DNA from: Bog-756 sp963727075
GTDB lineage: Bacteria; Actinomycetota; Acidimicrobiia; Acidimicrobiales; RAAP-2
Reading direction: 5' to 3'
DNA: 64,000 nt
Assembly (NCBI GenBank): GCA_963727075.1
Contig: CAVSET010000006.1
Span: forward strand, 1,550,001-1,614,000
Shown here: piece after piece, positions 9,135 through 18,753 of the stretch
How the letters are laid out: every line of letters starts with the position of its first letter
Numbering within the stretch: position 1 is the first letter of the stretch
The notes under the pieces: generated by a model
What the model was told of the DNA's origin: nothing
The model's input: only the letters and a program-made list of their open reading frames with translations
The model's database searches: none
Translations under genes and position numbers: made by a program

Positions 9135-9764
9135 GCCAGGCGACTCTCGTCGAAACCGGTGGCGACCAGCCGGAACGCCCGGTCGACGGTGCCGGTCAAG
9201 TCGTCGGTGTCATGGCGGGCCCAACAGCGTGAACGCGGCCATGGCCGCGCCGAGGCAGGCCCGGGCCACGGTCTGGGGGACCAGCCCGTCGGGCGCACAC
9301 CCGGTACGGGCGCCGACGAATTCGGCGACCACCTCGCACCACTCGGTGTACCGGACGGCCGAGTGGGCCACCAGGCTCGGGACCGAGCCGATGAGACCGA
9401 TGCGGATGCGGAGCTCGTCGAGCTCGCCGGCCCCGAACCGGTTGGTGGCCACGACCGCCCGGCGGAGCACGTCCATCATCGGCTCATCGGACGGGGCCGA
9501 TCCCAGCTCGTTGGCCAGCCGGACCAGTTCGGCGTCGAACTCCCCCCACACCACATCCCGCTTCGAGTCGTAGTAGCGGAAGAAGGTCCGCCGGCTCACG
9601 CCGACCGCGGCGGCGATCTCCCGCACGGTGGTCTCGTCGTATCCCTGGCGGCTGAAGAGGTCGAGGGCGGCCCGGGCCACGTCGGCCCGGCTGGTGCTCG
9701 GGCGTCGGCCACGCCCGCCGGGGTGCCCTCCGCCTCCACCTCCGCCAGGACCCGGATCGGTCAT
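9135..9764 (-). CDS. mftR: TetR-family regulator MftR
   Basis: This TetR repressor has a Gly-rich N-terminal extension, then the DNA-binding domain: ARAALDLFSRQGYDETTV, REIAAAVGVSRRTFFRYY and the following SKRDVVWGEFD. That recognition helix is characteristic of the mycofactocin regulator MftR, which in mycobacteria is reported to repress the mft operon and respond to long-chain acyl-CoA. The frame from ATG 9764 stops at 9210, but the family's last helix (LTGTVDRAFRLVATGFDE) continues in another frame down to about 9140, so a shift near 9225 is inferred and the exact end is unclear. It is transcribed divergently from mftA across a 91-base region with an inverted-repeat operator. Confidence 0.85.
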
Positions 9765-9766
9765 CA

Positions 9767-9805
9767 GGGTTCCATTTTGGCATCGAGTGCTATAAATTGG
9801 AACCC
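9767..9805. promoter_or_regulatory. Inverted-repeat operator in the mftR-mftA intergenic region
   Basis: A perfect 8-bp inverted repeat, GGGTTCCA (9767-9774) and TGGAACCC (9798-9805), is separated by 23 bases. The match continues imperfectly inward into A/T-rich arms (TTTT against AAAT). A TATAAAT hexamer-like box (9791-9797) sits inside the repeat and could be the -10 element of either gene. The location between mftR and mftA makes it the likely MftR binding site. Confidence 0.62.
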
Positions 9806-9855
9806 AATCGTCCACCAACCGTCCGGTGTAGGCCGGCCGAACCTGGGAGGCCCCC

Positions 9856-10017
9856 ATGACCGACCCCAACCCGACGACTGTGGACTCCTCCCCCGAGGTG
9901 GTGGCCGAGCCGGGGGCCGAGCCCCGAGACGAGGGGCGGACGGGCGCAGGCCCCCTGGTCGAAGCGGACCTGCTGGTCGAAGAGGTCTCCATCGACGGCA
10001 TGTGCGGCGTCTACTGA
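9856..10017 (+). CDS. mftA: Mycofactocin precursor peptide MftA
   Basis: This 53-residue ribosomal precursor ends in the invariant mycofactocin core: EEVSIDGMCGVY followed by the stop. The C-terminal Val-Tyr is what the radical SAM enzyme MftC decarboxylates and cross-links, and MftE later cuts in front of it to release a Val-Tyr-derived product. A GGGAGG site lies five bases before ATG 9856. The leader is acidic and proline-rich (PEVVAEPGAEPRDEG) and about 20 residues longer than the roughly 30-residue precursors typical of mycobacteria. Only the last 14 or so residues are conserved. It is the first gene of the mft operon, directly behind the operator, and it has no frameshift. Confidence 0.95.
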   Translation: MTDPNPTTVDSSPEVVAEPGAEPRDEGRTGAGPLVEADLLVEEVSIDGMCGVY

Positions 10018-10057
10018 GCGAACGTCCCGGTCCGATCCCGCCACCCAGCCCACCGCC

Positions 10058-10363
10058 ATGCCTCCACTCCCTGCTCGCGCCGCCGTCGCATTCGACCCGG
10101 CTCGCCCGTGGGCCCTGCACCCGCAGGTGACCCTCCGACCCGAGCCGTTCGGCGCCCTGGCCTACCACTTCGGGACCCGGCGCCTCTCCTTCCTCAAGAG
10201 CCCCGACGCTGGTGGCGGTGGTCGAGCATCTGGCCGACGCAGCCGACGGCGCAGGCCGCCTGCCGGGCCGCCGGGGTGAGCCAGGCGGAGCTGACGCGCT
10301 ACGAGCAAGCGCTCGGCACCCTGGCCGCCTCGGGCATGATCTGCGAGCGGGCCGCCACGTTGA
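10058..10363 (+). CDS. mftB: Mycofactocin RRE chaperone MftB (frameshifted)
   Basis: MftB is the small RiPP recognition element (PqqD-like) that binds the MftA leader and delivers it to MftC. The N-terminus from ATG 10058 is well conserved (FDPARPWALHPQVTLRPEPF, then LAYHFGTRRLSFLKSP). Helix TLVAVVEHLADAADG follows in a second frame, and the last helix (GVSQAELTRYEQALGTL, then AASGMI) in a third. Two shifts are therefore needed, near 10205 and 10260. The end is uncertain: the third frame runs straight into mftC, and the nearest natural stop is a TGA at 10361-10363 overlapping a TTG that could start mftC. Confidence 0.83.
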
Positions 10364-11585
10364 TCCTCGACACCCGACCGGAGGACGCTCCTGGTCCGAT
10401 CGGCCGGCTGGTCGACCAGTTCGAACGCGGCCTCGATGCGCCGATCTGCCTCACCTGGGAGCTGACCTACGCCTGCAACCTGGCCTGCGTCCACTGCCTG
10501 TCGAGCTCGGGACGCCGGGATCCGGGCGAGCTCACCACCGACGAGTGCAAGGCGCTGATCGACGAGTTCGAACGCATGCAGATCTTCTACGTCAACATCG
10601 GTGGCGGGGAGCCGACCATCCGGTCCGACTTTTGGGAGCTGGTGGACTACGCCACCGACCATCACGTCGGGGTGAAGTTCTCGACCAACGGCTCCCGCAT
10701 CACCCCGGCGGTGGCCCGGCGGCTGGCCGGCACCGACTATGTGGACGTCCAGATCTCCCTGGACGGGGCGACGGCAGACATCAACGACGCGGTTCGAGGG
10801 AAAGGGTCCTATGCCATGGCCATCCGGGCCATGGAGCGCCTCGCCGACGCCGGCTTCGGCGGATTCAAGCTGTCAGTGGTGGTCACCCGCCACAACGTGA
10901 GCCAGCTCGATGCGTTCGACGGCGCTGGCCCACCGACTACGGGGCCCAGCTCCGGCTGACCCGTCTCCGGCCCTCGGGACGGGGGGCTGACGTCTGGCCG
11001 GAGCTGCACCCCACGCCGAGCCCAACAGCGCCGGCTCTACGACTGGCTGCTGGCCAATGGCGACGACGTCCTCACCGGCGACTCCTTCTTCCATCTGGCC
11101 GGCTACGGCGAGCCTCTCCCGGGCCTCAACCTCTGCGGCGCGGGCCGGGTGGTGTGCCTCATCGACCCGGTCGGCGACGTCTATGCCTGTCCCTTCACCA
11201 TCCACGACGAGTTCCGGGCCGGCAACGTCCGCCATCACGGAGGATTCGCCGCCATCTGGCGCCACGCCGACCTGTTCACCAGCCTGCGGCAGCCGCAGAG
11301 CAAAGGGGCGTGCGGGTCGCTGCGGGCACTTCGACGCCTGCCGCGGCGGGTGCATGGCGGCCAAGTTCTTCACCGGGCTTCCCCTCGACGGTCCCGACCC
11401 CGAGTGCGTGCTCGGTCACGGCGCACGGCCGGCATCCCCGGCGTCGGCCGGTCCGCCCAGGCCGTCGCCGGATCATTCGCGGTCGACCGCGCCGGGTGCC
11501 GGTGGCCATGCTCTCCCGCCGGCCCGACCGGGCCTGCGACCCGAGCCCGCTGGCCGGGCTCGCTCCCGGTCCCCGATCCCACTGA
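10360..11585 (+). CDS. mftC: Mycofactocin radical SAM maturase MftC (frameshifted)
   Basis: MftC is the radical SAM enzyme that oxidatively decarboxylates the C-terminal tyrosine of MftA and then forms the Val-Tyr cross-link. The SAM cluster motif CNLACVHC (CxxxCxxC) follows LTWELTYA. Then come IGGGEPTIRSDFWELVDYAT and VQISLDGATADINDAVRG. The C-terminal SPASM part carries the cysteines for auxiliary clusters in NLCGAGRVVCLIDPVGDVYA and ACRGGCMAAKFFTGL. At least four or five shifts lie between about 10920 and 11500. The TTG at 10360 is proposed as start because it would overlap an mftB stop. ATG 10336 is the in-frame alternative. The gene ends three bases before the next GTG. Confidence 0.88.
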
Positions 11586-11588
11586 CCC

Positions 11589-13568
11589 GTGGCCGGCCTG
11601 GTCGATCCCCTGGAGGTGTCCGGTCGGTCGGCGCCGTCGCGGGTGATCTTCGGCCCTCACGAGACGAACCTGGGCCGGGGTCGGCGGTTGAGCGACCGCC
11701 ATGTGGCCTACTACCGGGCCCGGGCCTCGGGCGGTGCCGGCATGGTGGTCACCGAGACGGCCTCGGTGCACCCGTCGGACTGGCCCTACGAGCGGGCCCC
11801 GTTGGCCGAGTCGTGCGGGCCGGGCTGGGCCGAGGTGGTCGACGCCTGCCGTCCATTCGGCACCCTGGTCCTGGCCGGTCTCGGGCACTGCGGTGGACAG
11901 GGGTCGAGTGCCCATTCCCAATCGGTCCTGTGGGCACCCTCCCGGGTAGCCGACGTCGTCAACCGCGAGATGCCGATGGAGATGGGAGCCGGAGGACATC
12001 GCCGCCGTCGTCGACGGGTTCGTCCGGCGCCGCCCGCCTGGCCGTCGGCGCCGGCCTCGACGGGGTGGAGGTCGACGCCGGCTACTCCTCGTTGCTCCGC
12101 CAGTTCCACTCCGGTCTCACCAACCTCCGCTCCGACGGGTACGGGGTGGACCGCATCCGCCTGACCGGTGAGGTGCTGGACGCGGTCCGGATCGTCCTCG
12201 GTGCCGGACGCGTCCTGTCGCTGCGACTGTGCTGCGACGAGCTGGCCCCGTGGGCCGGGGTGACCCCCGACCAGGCCGCCGAGCACGTCGCGATGGTGGC
12301 CGACCGGGTGGACCTCATCGTGGTGGTTCGGGGCGGCCCCTACTCGGCATCGGCCTACCGTCCCGACGCGCACACCCCGGCCACCTTCAACCGCGACCTG
12401 TGCCGGCAGATGCGATCCGCCGCCGGAGGCCGGGCCCTCGTGGCGCTCCAAGGCAGCGTGGTCGACCCGGCGGCGGCGGAAGCGGCTCTCGACGACGGTG
12501 TGTGCGACGCGGTGGAGATGACCCGGGCCCAGATCGCCGAGCCCAACCTGGTGGCGCTGGTGCGGCGCGGCGAGCCGCACCGGGTGCGTCCCTGCATCCT
12601 CTGCAACCAGGCCTGCCGGGTGCGGGACGACCGCAATCCCCTCGTCAGCTGTGTCGGCGAACCGCGCAGCGGCTACGAGACGGTCGAGCCCGACACCGAG
12701 GGCACCGACCAGACCCGCCGCGACGTCCTGGTGGTGGGAGCCGGGCCGGCCGGGCTCGAGTGCGCCCGGGTGTTGGCCGGACGGGGCCACGCCGTCCGCA
12801 TCCTCGAGCGAGCCCAACGGGCCGGCGGGGCGCTCCTGGTGGCGGCGAAGGGACCCGGTCGCCAGCGCCTCGCCGCCCTGAGCGAATGGCTGCTCGCCGA
12901 GTGCCGGTTCCTGGGCGTGACCGTGGAGACGGGGCACGAGGCCGGCGACAGCCGAGCTCGACGCGGCCACGGCCCGAGGGCGAGGAGGTGGTGCTCGCCA
13001 CGGGGTCCCGGCCGGCCCGGTCCGGCCAGGCCGATGATGGTCCGTGCCCGGGTCGACGCCCTCACCCTCCTCGGCCAGGGTGAAGGGATTCTCCCCGACG
13101 GGCCGGTCCTCGTCCACGACCCGGTCGGCGGTCCCGATCGGGGTCGGCATGGCCGAGTGGCTGGCCGAGGCGGGCTGCGAGGTGGCGCTCGTCACCCGGA
13201 CCAGATCGCCGGGACCCTGCTGTCCCGGACGGGCGACCTGGCCGACGCCAACACCCGACTGCAGCGGGCCGGCGTGCGGCGCGAGCTACGGGTGCTCGTG
13301 CGCGAGGTCGGCTCCGGGCGGGCGGTGCTCGAGGACGTCTGGACGGGGTGCAGCGTTCGGTGGCCTGTGCCGTCCTGGTCGACTGCGGTCACCGGCTGGC
13401 CGACGAGGAGCTCTACCGGTCGCGGCCGGGCACCCGGCGGGCGGGCGACTGCGTCGCGCCCCGGACGGTGCTCGAGGCGGTGCTCGAAGGCCGACGGCAA
13501 GCCCTCGACATCGCCGGTGTGGCCGACCCCGGCGCTGCGTCCCGGCCAGCGCCGGGGCGCCGTCGTGA
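11589..13568 (+). CDS. FadH/OYE-family oxidoreductase 1 of the mycofactocin system (frameshifted)
   Basis: This large flavoenzyme is related to 2,4-dienoyl-CoA reductase FadH: an N-terminal FMN TIM barrel of the old yellow enzyme type, a [4Fe-4S] site, then an FAD/NAD(P) domain. It begins with GTG 11589. The barrel contains HVAYYRARASGGAGMVVTE and VDAGYSSLLRQFHSGLTN. The cluster cysteines are in CILCNQACRVRDDRNPLVSC. The Rossmann motif is VLVVGAGPAGLECARVLAG. At least six shifts occur, mostly after 12940. The stop (13566-13568) overlaps the GTG of the SDR. Related genes are found next to mft operons in other actinobacteria and are thought to reduce an unknown enoate or enone. It is not MftD, which is a lactate-dehydrogenase-like FMN protein. 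Confidence 0.8.
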
Positions 13569-14406
13569 CGCCGCTCGGCCCTCCGGTGGGTGGCCGGCCG
13601 GGTCGGGTGCCGGGCCGGGTGGCCCTGGTGACGGGCGCGGCGCGGGGCCAGGGCCGCAACCATTCGGTGCGGCTGGCCGGCGAAGGGGCCGACATCATCG
13701 CCATCGACCGGTGCGCCGACATCGACGAGATCCCCTACCCCATGGCCACACCGGCCGACCTCGACGAGACGGCCCGGTTGGTGGCGGCAGCCGGGGCCCG
13801 TGGTGGTCACGGCCCGGGTCGACGTCCGCGACGCCGATGCCCTGGCCGCGGCGGTCACCGACGGAGTGCGCCGGCTGGGCCGGCTCGACATGGCGGTGGC
13901 CAACGCCGGGGTGTGCACCATTCAGCGCTGGGACGAGGTCACCCCGGCCGTGTGGGACGCGGTCATCGGAATCAACCTGAGCGGGGCGTGGAACACCTGC
14001 GTGGCGTCGATCCCCCACCTGGCTCGAGTCCGGGGCCGGCTCGCTCATCCTGATCAGCTCGGTCGCCGGCCTGAAGGGACAGCCGTTCCTCGCCCCGTAC
14101 GTGGCGTCCAAGCATGGCATGGTCGGGGTGATGCGGATGCTGGCCAACGAGCTCGCCAGCCGCAACATCCGGGTCAATTCCATCCATCCCACCGGGGTCG
14201 ACACGCCCATGCTGGTGGGGCTGTCCGGACTGACCGAGCGCATCGGGTCGGACCCCGGGACCGGTTCCGTCTTCCTCAACTCCCTGTCCGTCGACGTCCT
14301 CGCTCCTGACGACGTGAGCGAAGCCGTCCTCTATCTCGCCTCGGCCGAGTCGCGGTTCGTGACCGGCCTGACCATGACCGTCGACGCCGGCGCCTCGGCC
14401 CGCTGA
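13565..14406 (+). CDS. Mycofactocin-coupled SDR oxidoreductase (frameshifted)
   Basis: This short-chain dehydrogenase has the features of the mycofactocin-coupled subfamily: GRVALVTGAARGQGRNHSVR at the cofactor site with an insertion after the second strand (CADIDEIPYPMATPADLDET). It has MAVANAGVC, the SSVAG serine motif, and the catalytic YVASKHG (YxxxK). These proteins hold NAD(H) without ready exchange and rely on mycofactocin for reoxidation. Frames change near 13798 and 14035. GTG 13565 overlaps the preceding stop (GTGA), and the C-terminus FVTGLTMTVDAGASAR is intact. Its substrate is probably a secondary alcohol or sterol-like compound, by analogy only. Confidence 0.85.
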
Positions 14407-14410
14407 GCCC

Positions 14411-16387
14411 ATGAACGCCGGCTCCGGTTACCGCCATCTCTTCACCCCACTTCGTCTCGGGCCGGTCACCGTCCCGAACCGGATCGTCTTCTCCGCCCAC
14501 CTGACCAACTACGCCACGTCCGGACTGCCGACCGAGCAGCACGCCGCCTACTACGCCGCCCGGGCGGCGGGTGGTGCCGGCCTGATCATCACCGAGGAAC
14601 ACTCCACCCACCCCACCGACTGGCCCTACGAGAAGCTCATCCACGGGTTCAACCCCGAGGTGGTACCGGGCTACCGGCGCATCACCGAGGCCGTGCACGC
14701 CCACGACGTCCCCATCCTCGCCCAGATCAACCACAACGGCGGCCAGGCATCGAGCATGTACTCGCGCCTGCCCGGTGTGGGCTCCGAGCCCGGTGCCCGA
14801 TCCGCTCTTCCGCGAGGTGCCCAAGGCCGTGGAGCCCGGCGAGATCGGCGAGATCGTGGCCGGATACGCGCTCGTGGCCGCCCACTGCATCGACGGGGGG
14901 TTCGACGGCATCGAGCTCCAGTGCTCGCATTCCTCCATCGTCCGCGGTTTCCTCTCCCCGGCCACCAATCACCGGAGCGACGAGTACGGCGGGGTCGCTC
15001 CCAACCGGGCCCGGCTCCTGCTCGAACTGGTCGACGCGGTGCGGGCGGCGATCGGCCCCGAGCCGGGCGCTCGGTGTGCGGATCTGCGGCGACGAGCTCA
15101 TCGAAGGCGGCACCGACATCGACGACGCCGTGGCGGTGGCCCGTCTGGTGGATGCCACCGGCAAGGTCGACTACATCAACACCTCGATCGGGGTGGCCAC
15201 CGCCACCCTCTACATGATCGAGGCCAGCATGCAGGTGCCGCCCGGGTACGCCATGTTCATCCCGAGCGCCATCCGCCGGGCGGTGGGAGTCCCCGTGGTC
15301 GGGGTGGGTCGCTTCAAGGACCCGCGCCAGGCCGAGCGAGCCCTGCAGGAAGGGCTGTGCGATCTGGTCGGCGTGGTGCGCGGACAGATCGCCGACCCCG
15401 ACTTCGGAGCCAAGGCCCGAGCCGGCCACGCCGGCGACATCCGCACCTGCCTGTCGTGCAACCAGGAATGCGTCGGCCGCATGGGCCTCAACCGGTGGCT
15501 CGGCTGCATCGAGAACCCCCGGACCGGCCTCGAGTCGACGCCACTTCCCTCCATCCGCCGCCGGCGCCGGCTGGTGGTGGTCGGAGGCGGTCCCGGTGGG
15601 CTCCAGGCGGCGGTCACCGCCGCCGAGCGCGGGCACCGAGTGGTCCTGTTCGAACGGCACGACCGACTCGGCGGGCAAGTACAGGTGGCGGCCAGCGTGC
15701 CGAGCCGAGCCGAGTTCCTCGACATCACCCGCAACCTGATCGTGGCCGCCCACCGCGAGGGTGTCGAGCTGCAGGACCGGGATCAGAGGCGAGCGCCGAG
15801 ACCGTCGCGGGCGGAGCAGCCCGATGCGGTGATCATCGCCACCGGGGCCCGCCCGTCCCGGCCGTGGTGGGCCGGCGACCACCCCGGGTGGTCGACGTCC
15901 GGGATGTTCTCGAAGGGACGGGCGCATCCCGAAGGGGACGTCGTCGTGGTCGACGAGCTCGGGTTCCACCAGGCCACCTCGACGGCGGAGTGGCTGGCCG
16001 ACCGGGGCTGCCGGGTCGAGATCGTCACCAACGCCATGGTCGTGGGCCAGGACCTCGGGGTCACCCTCGACCTCGAGACTTGGAACGTCAAGGCCGAGGC
16101 CAAGGGCATCGGCCAGAGCGTGGACCTGGTGCCCATGGGCGTGCGCGGCCGACGACGCGACGGGAACCGACGGGGTCGTCCTCGAGATGCAACACCACCC
16201 CACCGGCTCGACGCAGCCGCGGGCCACCGACTGGGTGGTCTGTGCCGTCCACCAGCAGCCCGAGGACGAGCTGTGGCGCTCCCTCAGGGACGGCCCGACC
16301 CCCGTGCACCGGGTCGGGGACTGCCTGGCCCCGCGCCGGGCCCATGCCGCGGTCATCGAGGGTCACCGGGTGGCGGTGTCGTTGTGA
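14411..16387 (+). CDS. FadH/OYE-family oxidoreductase 2 of the mycofactocin system (frameshifted)
   Basis: This is the second FadH-like reductase of the locus, about 650 residues with the same three-part plan as oxidoreductase 1. The OYE barrel starts FTPLRLGPVTVPNRIVFSAH from ATG 14411. The cluster cysteines are in CLSCNQECVGRMGLNRWLGC and the Rossmann motif in LVVVGGGPGGLQAAVTAAE. The C-terminus, PTPVHRVGDCLAPRRAHAAV, is the flavin-contacting end typical of the family. Shifts lie near 14795, 15062, 15785 and 16145. Both paralogues share HAAYYAARAAGGAG-like and HPTDWPYE-like segments, so they probably arose by duplication, with the SDR between them. The next gene starts inside its stop (GTGA). 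Confidence 0.82.
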
Positions 16388-17434
16388 CCGGACGGGACCG
16401 ACGCCCAGTCTGGGTGAGGCGGTGGCGTCGTGGTGGCGCGGGGGGGACGGCTGCCGGCCGGAGTCGGAAGCCGCCGTCGAGGAAGCCGGCGGGACGGCCA
16501 TCGTGGTCGGGTCGGGGGCCGAGGACGGGGCGCGGGCCCTGCTCGGCGGGCCACCGCGCCTTGTGGTCCGAGACGGGGCCGGGGCTCGAACCGGCCCGGC
16601 TGGCTGCCACCCTGGCCGGGGTGGTCGAGCCGCGTGCCGCTGGTCGTCCTGCCGGCCTCGCCCGACGGCCGCGACCTCGCCCCCCGGCTGGCCGCCGTCC
16701 TCGGCCGGCCGCTGGTGGCCGGGGCCACCGAAGGCCCGTCGGGGCACGGACGGGAACGGGCAGGTGACACTGCGGGCCGTGGTGTCGCGGCTGGACGACC
16801 GGGTGCTGCTGCCGGTGGACGTGGCCGGTCCGGCCGTCGTGACCCTGGTGCCGGCGCCGCCCGGCCGGGCGGCGGCCGGGCCGCCCGCGGGTCGAGCCCC
16901 TGGCGCACCTGGCCGGAACCGACCGGGAGCACCTCGTGGCGGTGGGGCCGGACCCCGAGATCGTGGCGGTGCTCGACCCGGACGTCCGTACCATGGATCT
17001 CTCCGACGCGCCGGCGGGTGGTGGCCGGCGGCGCCGGTCTCGCCGCCGGAGGGGATGACCGTCAGGCCGCCGCCCGCTTCGAGCTGCTGGAACAGGTGGC
17101 CGCCGCGGTCGGGGCGTCGGCCGGCGCCACCCGGGTGGCCACCGATGCCGGGTGGACCGGGTACGAGCGCCAGATCGGCACGACCGGGGTCACCATCGAC
17201 CCGGACCTGTACGTGGCCTTCGGTATCTCCGGGGCCACCCAGCACGTCGGTGGGATCGGCACTCCCCGCCACGTGGTGAGCGTGAACACCGACGGCTCGT
17301 GCCCGATGACCGCCCTGGCCGATCTCGGGCTGGTCACCGACGGACCCGCACTGCTGGACGAGCTGGCCGACCGGCTCGGGGTGGCCCGTGCCGGCATGAT
17401 CCTCCCCGCGGGGACGGGGGCTGACGATGGCTGA
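16384..17434 (+). CDS. Mycofactocin-associated electron transfer flavoprotein, alpha subunit (frameshifted)
   Basis: The C-terminal half is a clear ETF-alpha FAD domain: the RRVVAGGAGLAA strand, then RVATDAGWTGYERQIGTTG, VAFGISGATQHVGGI and VSVNTDGSCPMTALADLG. The N-terminal half is scrambled by at least five shifts between 16384 and 17030, with pieces such as VPLVVLPASPDGRDLAP and VVSRLDDRVLLPVDVAG in different frames. The GTG at 16384 overlaps the previous stop. ETF alpha pairs with ETF beta (FixA-type) to carry one or two electrons from dehydrogenases to a membrane ETF-quinone oxidoreductase. Here the partner beta subunit lies three genes downstream, with FixC and FixX between them. Confidence 0.8.
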
Positions 17435-18753
17435 GCACGGAGGGGCGGGTCCCGACCTCCTTCGACGCCGTGGTGGTCGGCGCCGGACCAGCGGGATCGG
17501 CGGCGGCCCTGGCCTTGGCCCGGGCGGGCCGGTCGGTCGTCGTGGTGGAGCGAGGTCCGTTCCCCGGTTCGAAGAACGTGTACGGCGGCGTGGTGTACGG
17601 CCGGGTGCTGGACGGGATCCTGCCCGGCTGGTGGCAGGAGGTGCCGGTCGAGCGGTGGGTGGTCCGCCGGTTGACGTCGATGATGACGGGGTCGCAGTCG
17701 GTGTCGGTCGACTACCGATCGGAAGCGTGGGGAGCTGCCCCGTTCAACGGGATGACCACGCTGCGGTCGGAGTTCGACTCGTGGCTGGCGTCCAAGGCCA
17801 CCGGCTCGGGCGCCCGGCTGCTCACGGCCACGGTGGCCACCGGACTGGTGCGGGACGACCGCGGCCGGGTGGTCGGGGTGCGCACCGACCGGGGCGGGGC
17901 GGAGCTGCGCGCCAAGGTGGTCATCGCCTGCGACGGGGTGAACTCACTGCTGGCCAAGGAGGTCGGACTGCTCCCCCGGGCCGAGGCCTCCCACCACACG
18001 CTCGGGGTGAAGGAGGTACTCGACCTCGGCCGGGACGTCATCGACGAGCGGTTCGGCCTCCGACCCCACGAGGGCATCGACATCGAGATGCTCGGGTGCA
18101 CCCGGGGGATCCCGGGTGGCGGATTCCTCTACACCAACACCGATACGGTGAGCGTCGGGCTGGTGCTGGCCCTGCCCCAGCTGGCCGAGGCCAAGGTCAG
18201 GCCCGAAGAGCTGGTCGCCGACCTCAAGGCGCATCCGTCGATCGCCCCCTACCTCCGGGGCTCCACTCTGCGGGAGTACTCCGCCCACCTCATCCCCGAA
18301 GGCGGCTACGACACGATGCCCTCACTGGCGGTCGACGGCATGGTGGTGGCCGGTGACGCGGCGGCGATGACCCTGGCGGCCGGCCTCTGGCTGGAGGGCG
18401 TCAACTTCGCCATCGGATCCGGCTTCGCCGCCGGGCAGGCAGTCGACCGCGCCATCGCCGCCGGGGACTGGTCGGCCCGGGGACTCGCCTCGTACCGGAA
18501 CGACCTCGAGGGGCAGTTCGTGCTGGCCGACCACAAGCGGTTGCGCAAGGCGCCGGCGCTCCTGCTCTCCCCCCGGGTCCAGCAGCGGTACCCGGGACTG
18601 GTCTGTGACGTGGTCGAGGGAGTCTTCACGGTGACCAACCCGACCCCGAAACCCGGTGGCGTCCGGATCACCCGCCAGGCTGCGGCCAAGCACGGCGTGA
18701 AACTGCGCCATCTGGCCCGCGACACGATCCGCGCCCTCAGGATCTTCGGATGA
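17427..18753 (+). CDS. FixC-like ETF:quinone oxidoreductase flavoprotein
   Basis: This FAD-dependent oxidoreductase of the FixC/ETF-QO family has 442 or so residues. The dinucleotide motif VVVGAGPAGSAAALALARAG is followed by VERGPFPGSKNVYGG, a typical FixC segment. AVDGMVVAGDAAAMTLAAGL is the second FAD motif, with LWLEGVNFAIGSG after it. The first dozen codons from ATG 17427 are out of frame with the rest, with one shift near 17458. From about 17465 the frame is intact. The start overlaps the ETF-alpha stop by eight bases and the stop overlaps fixX (ATGA). With FixX it would take electrons from ETF and pass them to quinone or another acceptor at the membrane. Confidence 0.88.

Noticed and set aside
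11589..13568. mftD
   Set aside because: The gene follows mftC as mftD does in mycobacteria, but its domains (OYE barrel, [4Fe-4S] cysteines, Rossmann FAD domain) are those of a FadH/OYE enzyme and not of the lactate-dehydrogenase-like MftD.
10058..17434. True pseudogenisation of the mft locus
   Set aside because: Frames break many times yet protein similarity continues on both sides of every break, and the intact mftA, mftE and mftF would not be kept if the pathway were dead. Sequence error is simpler.
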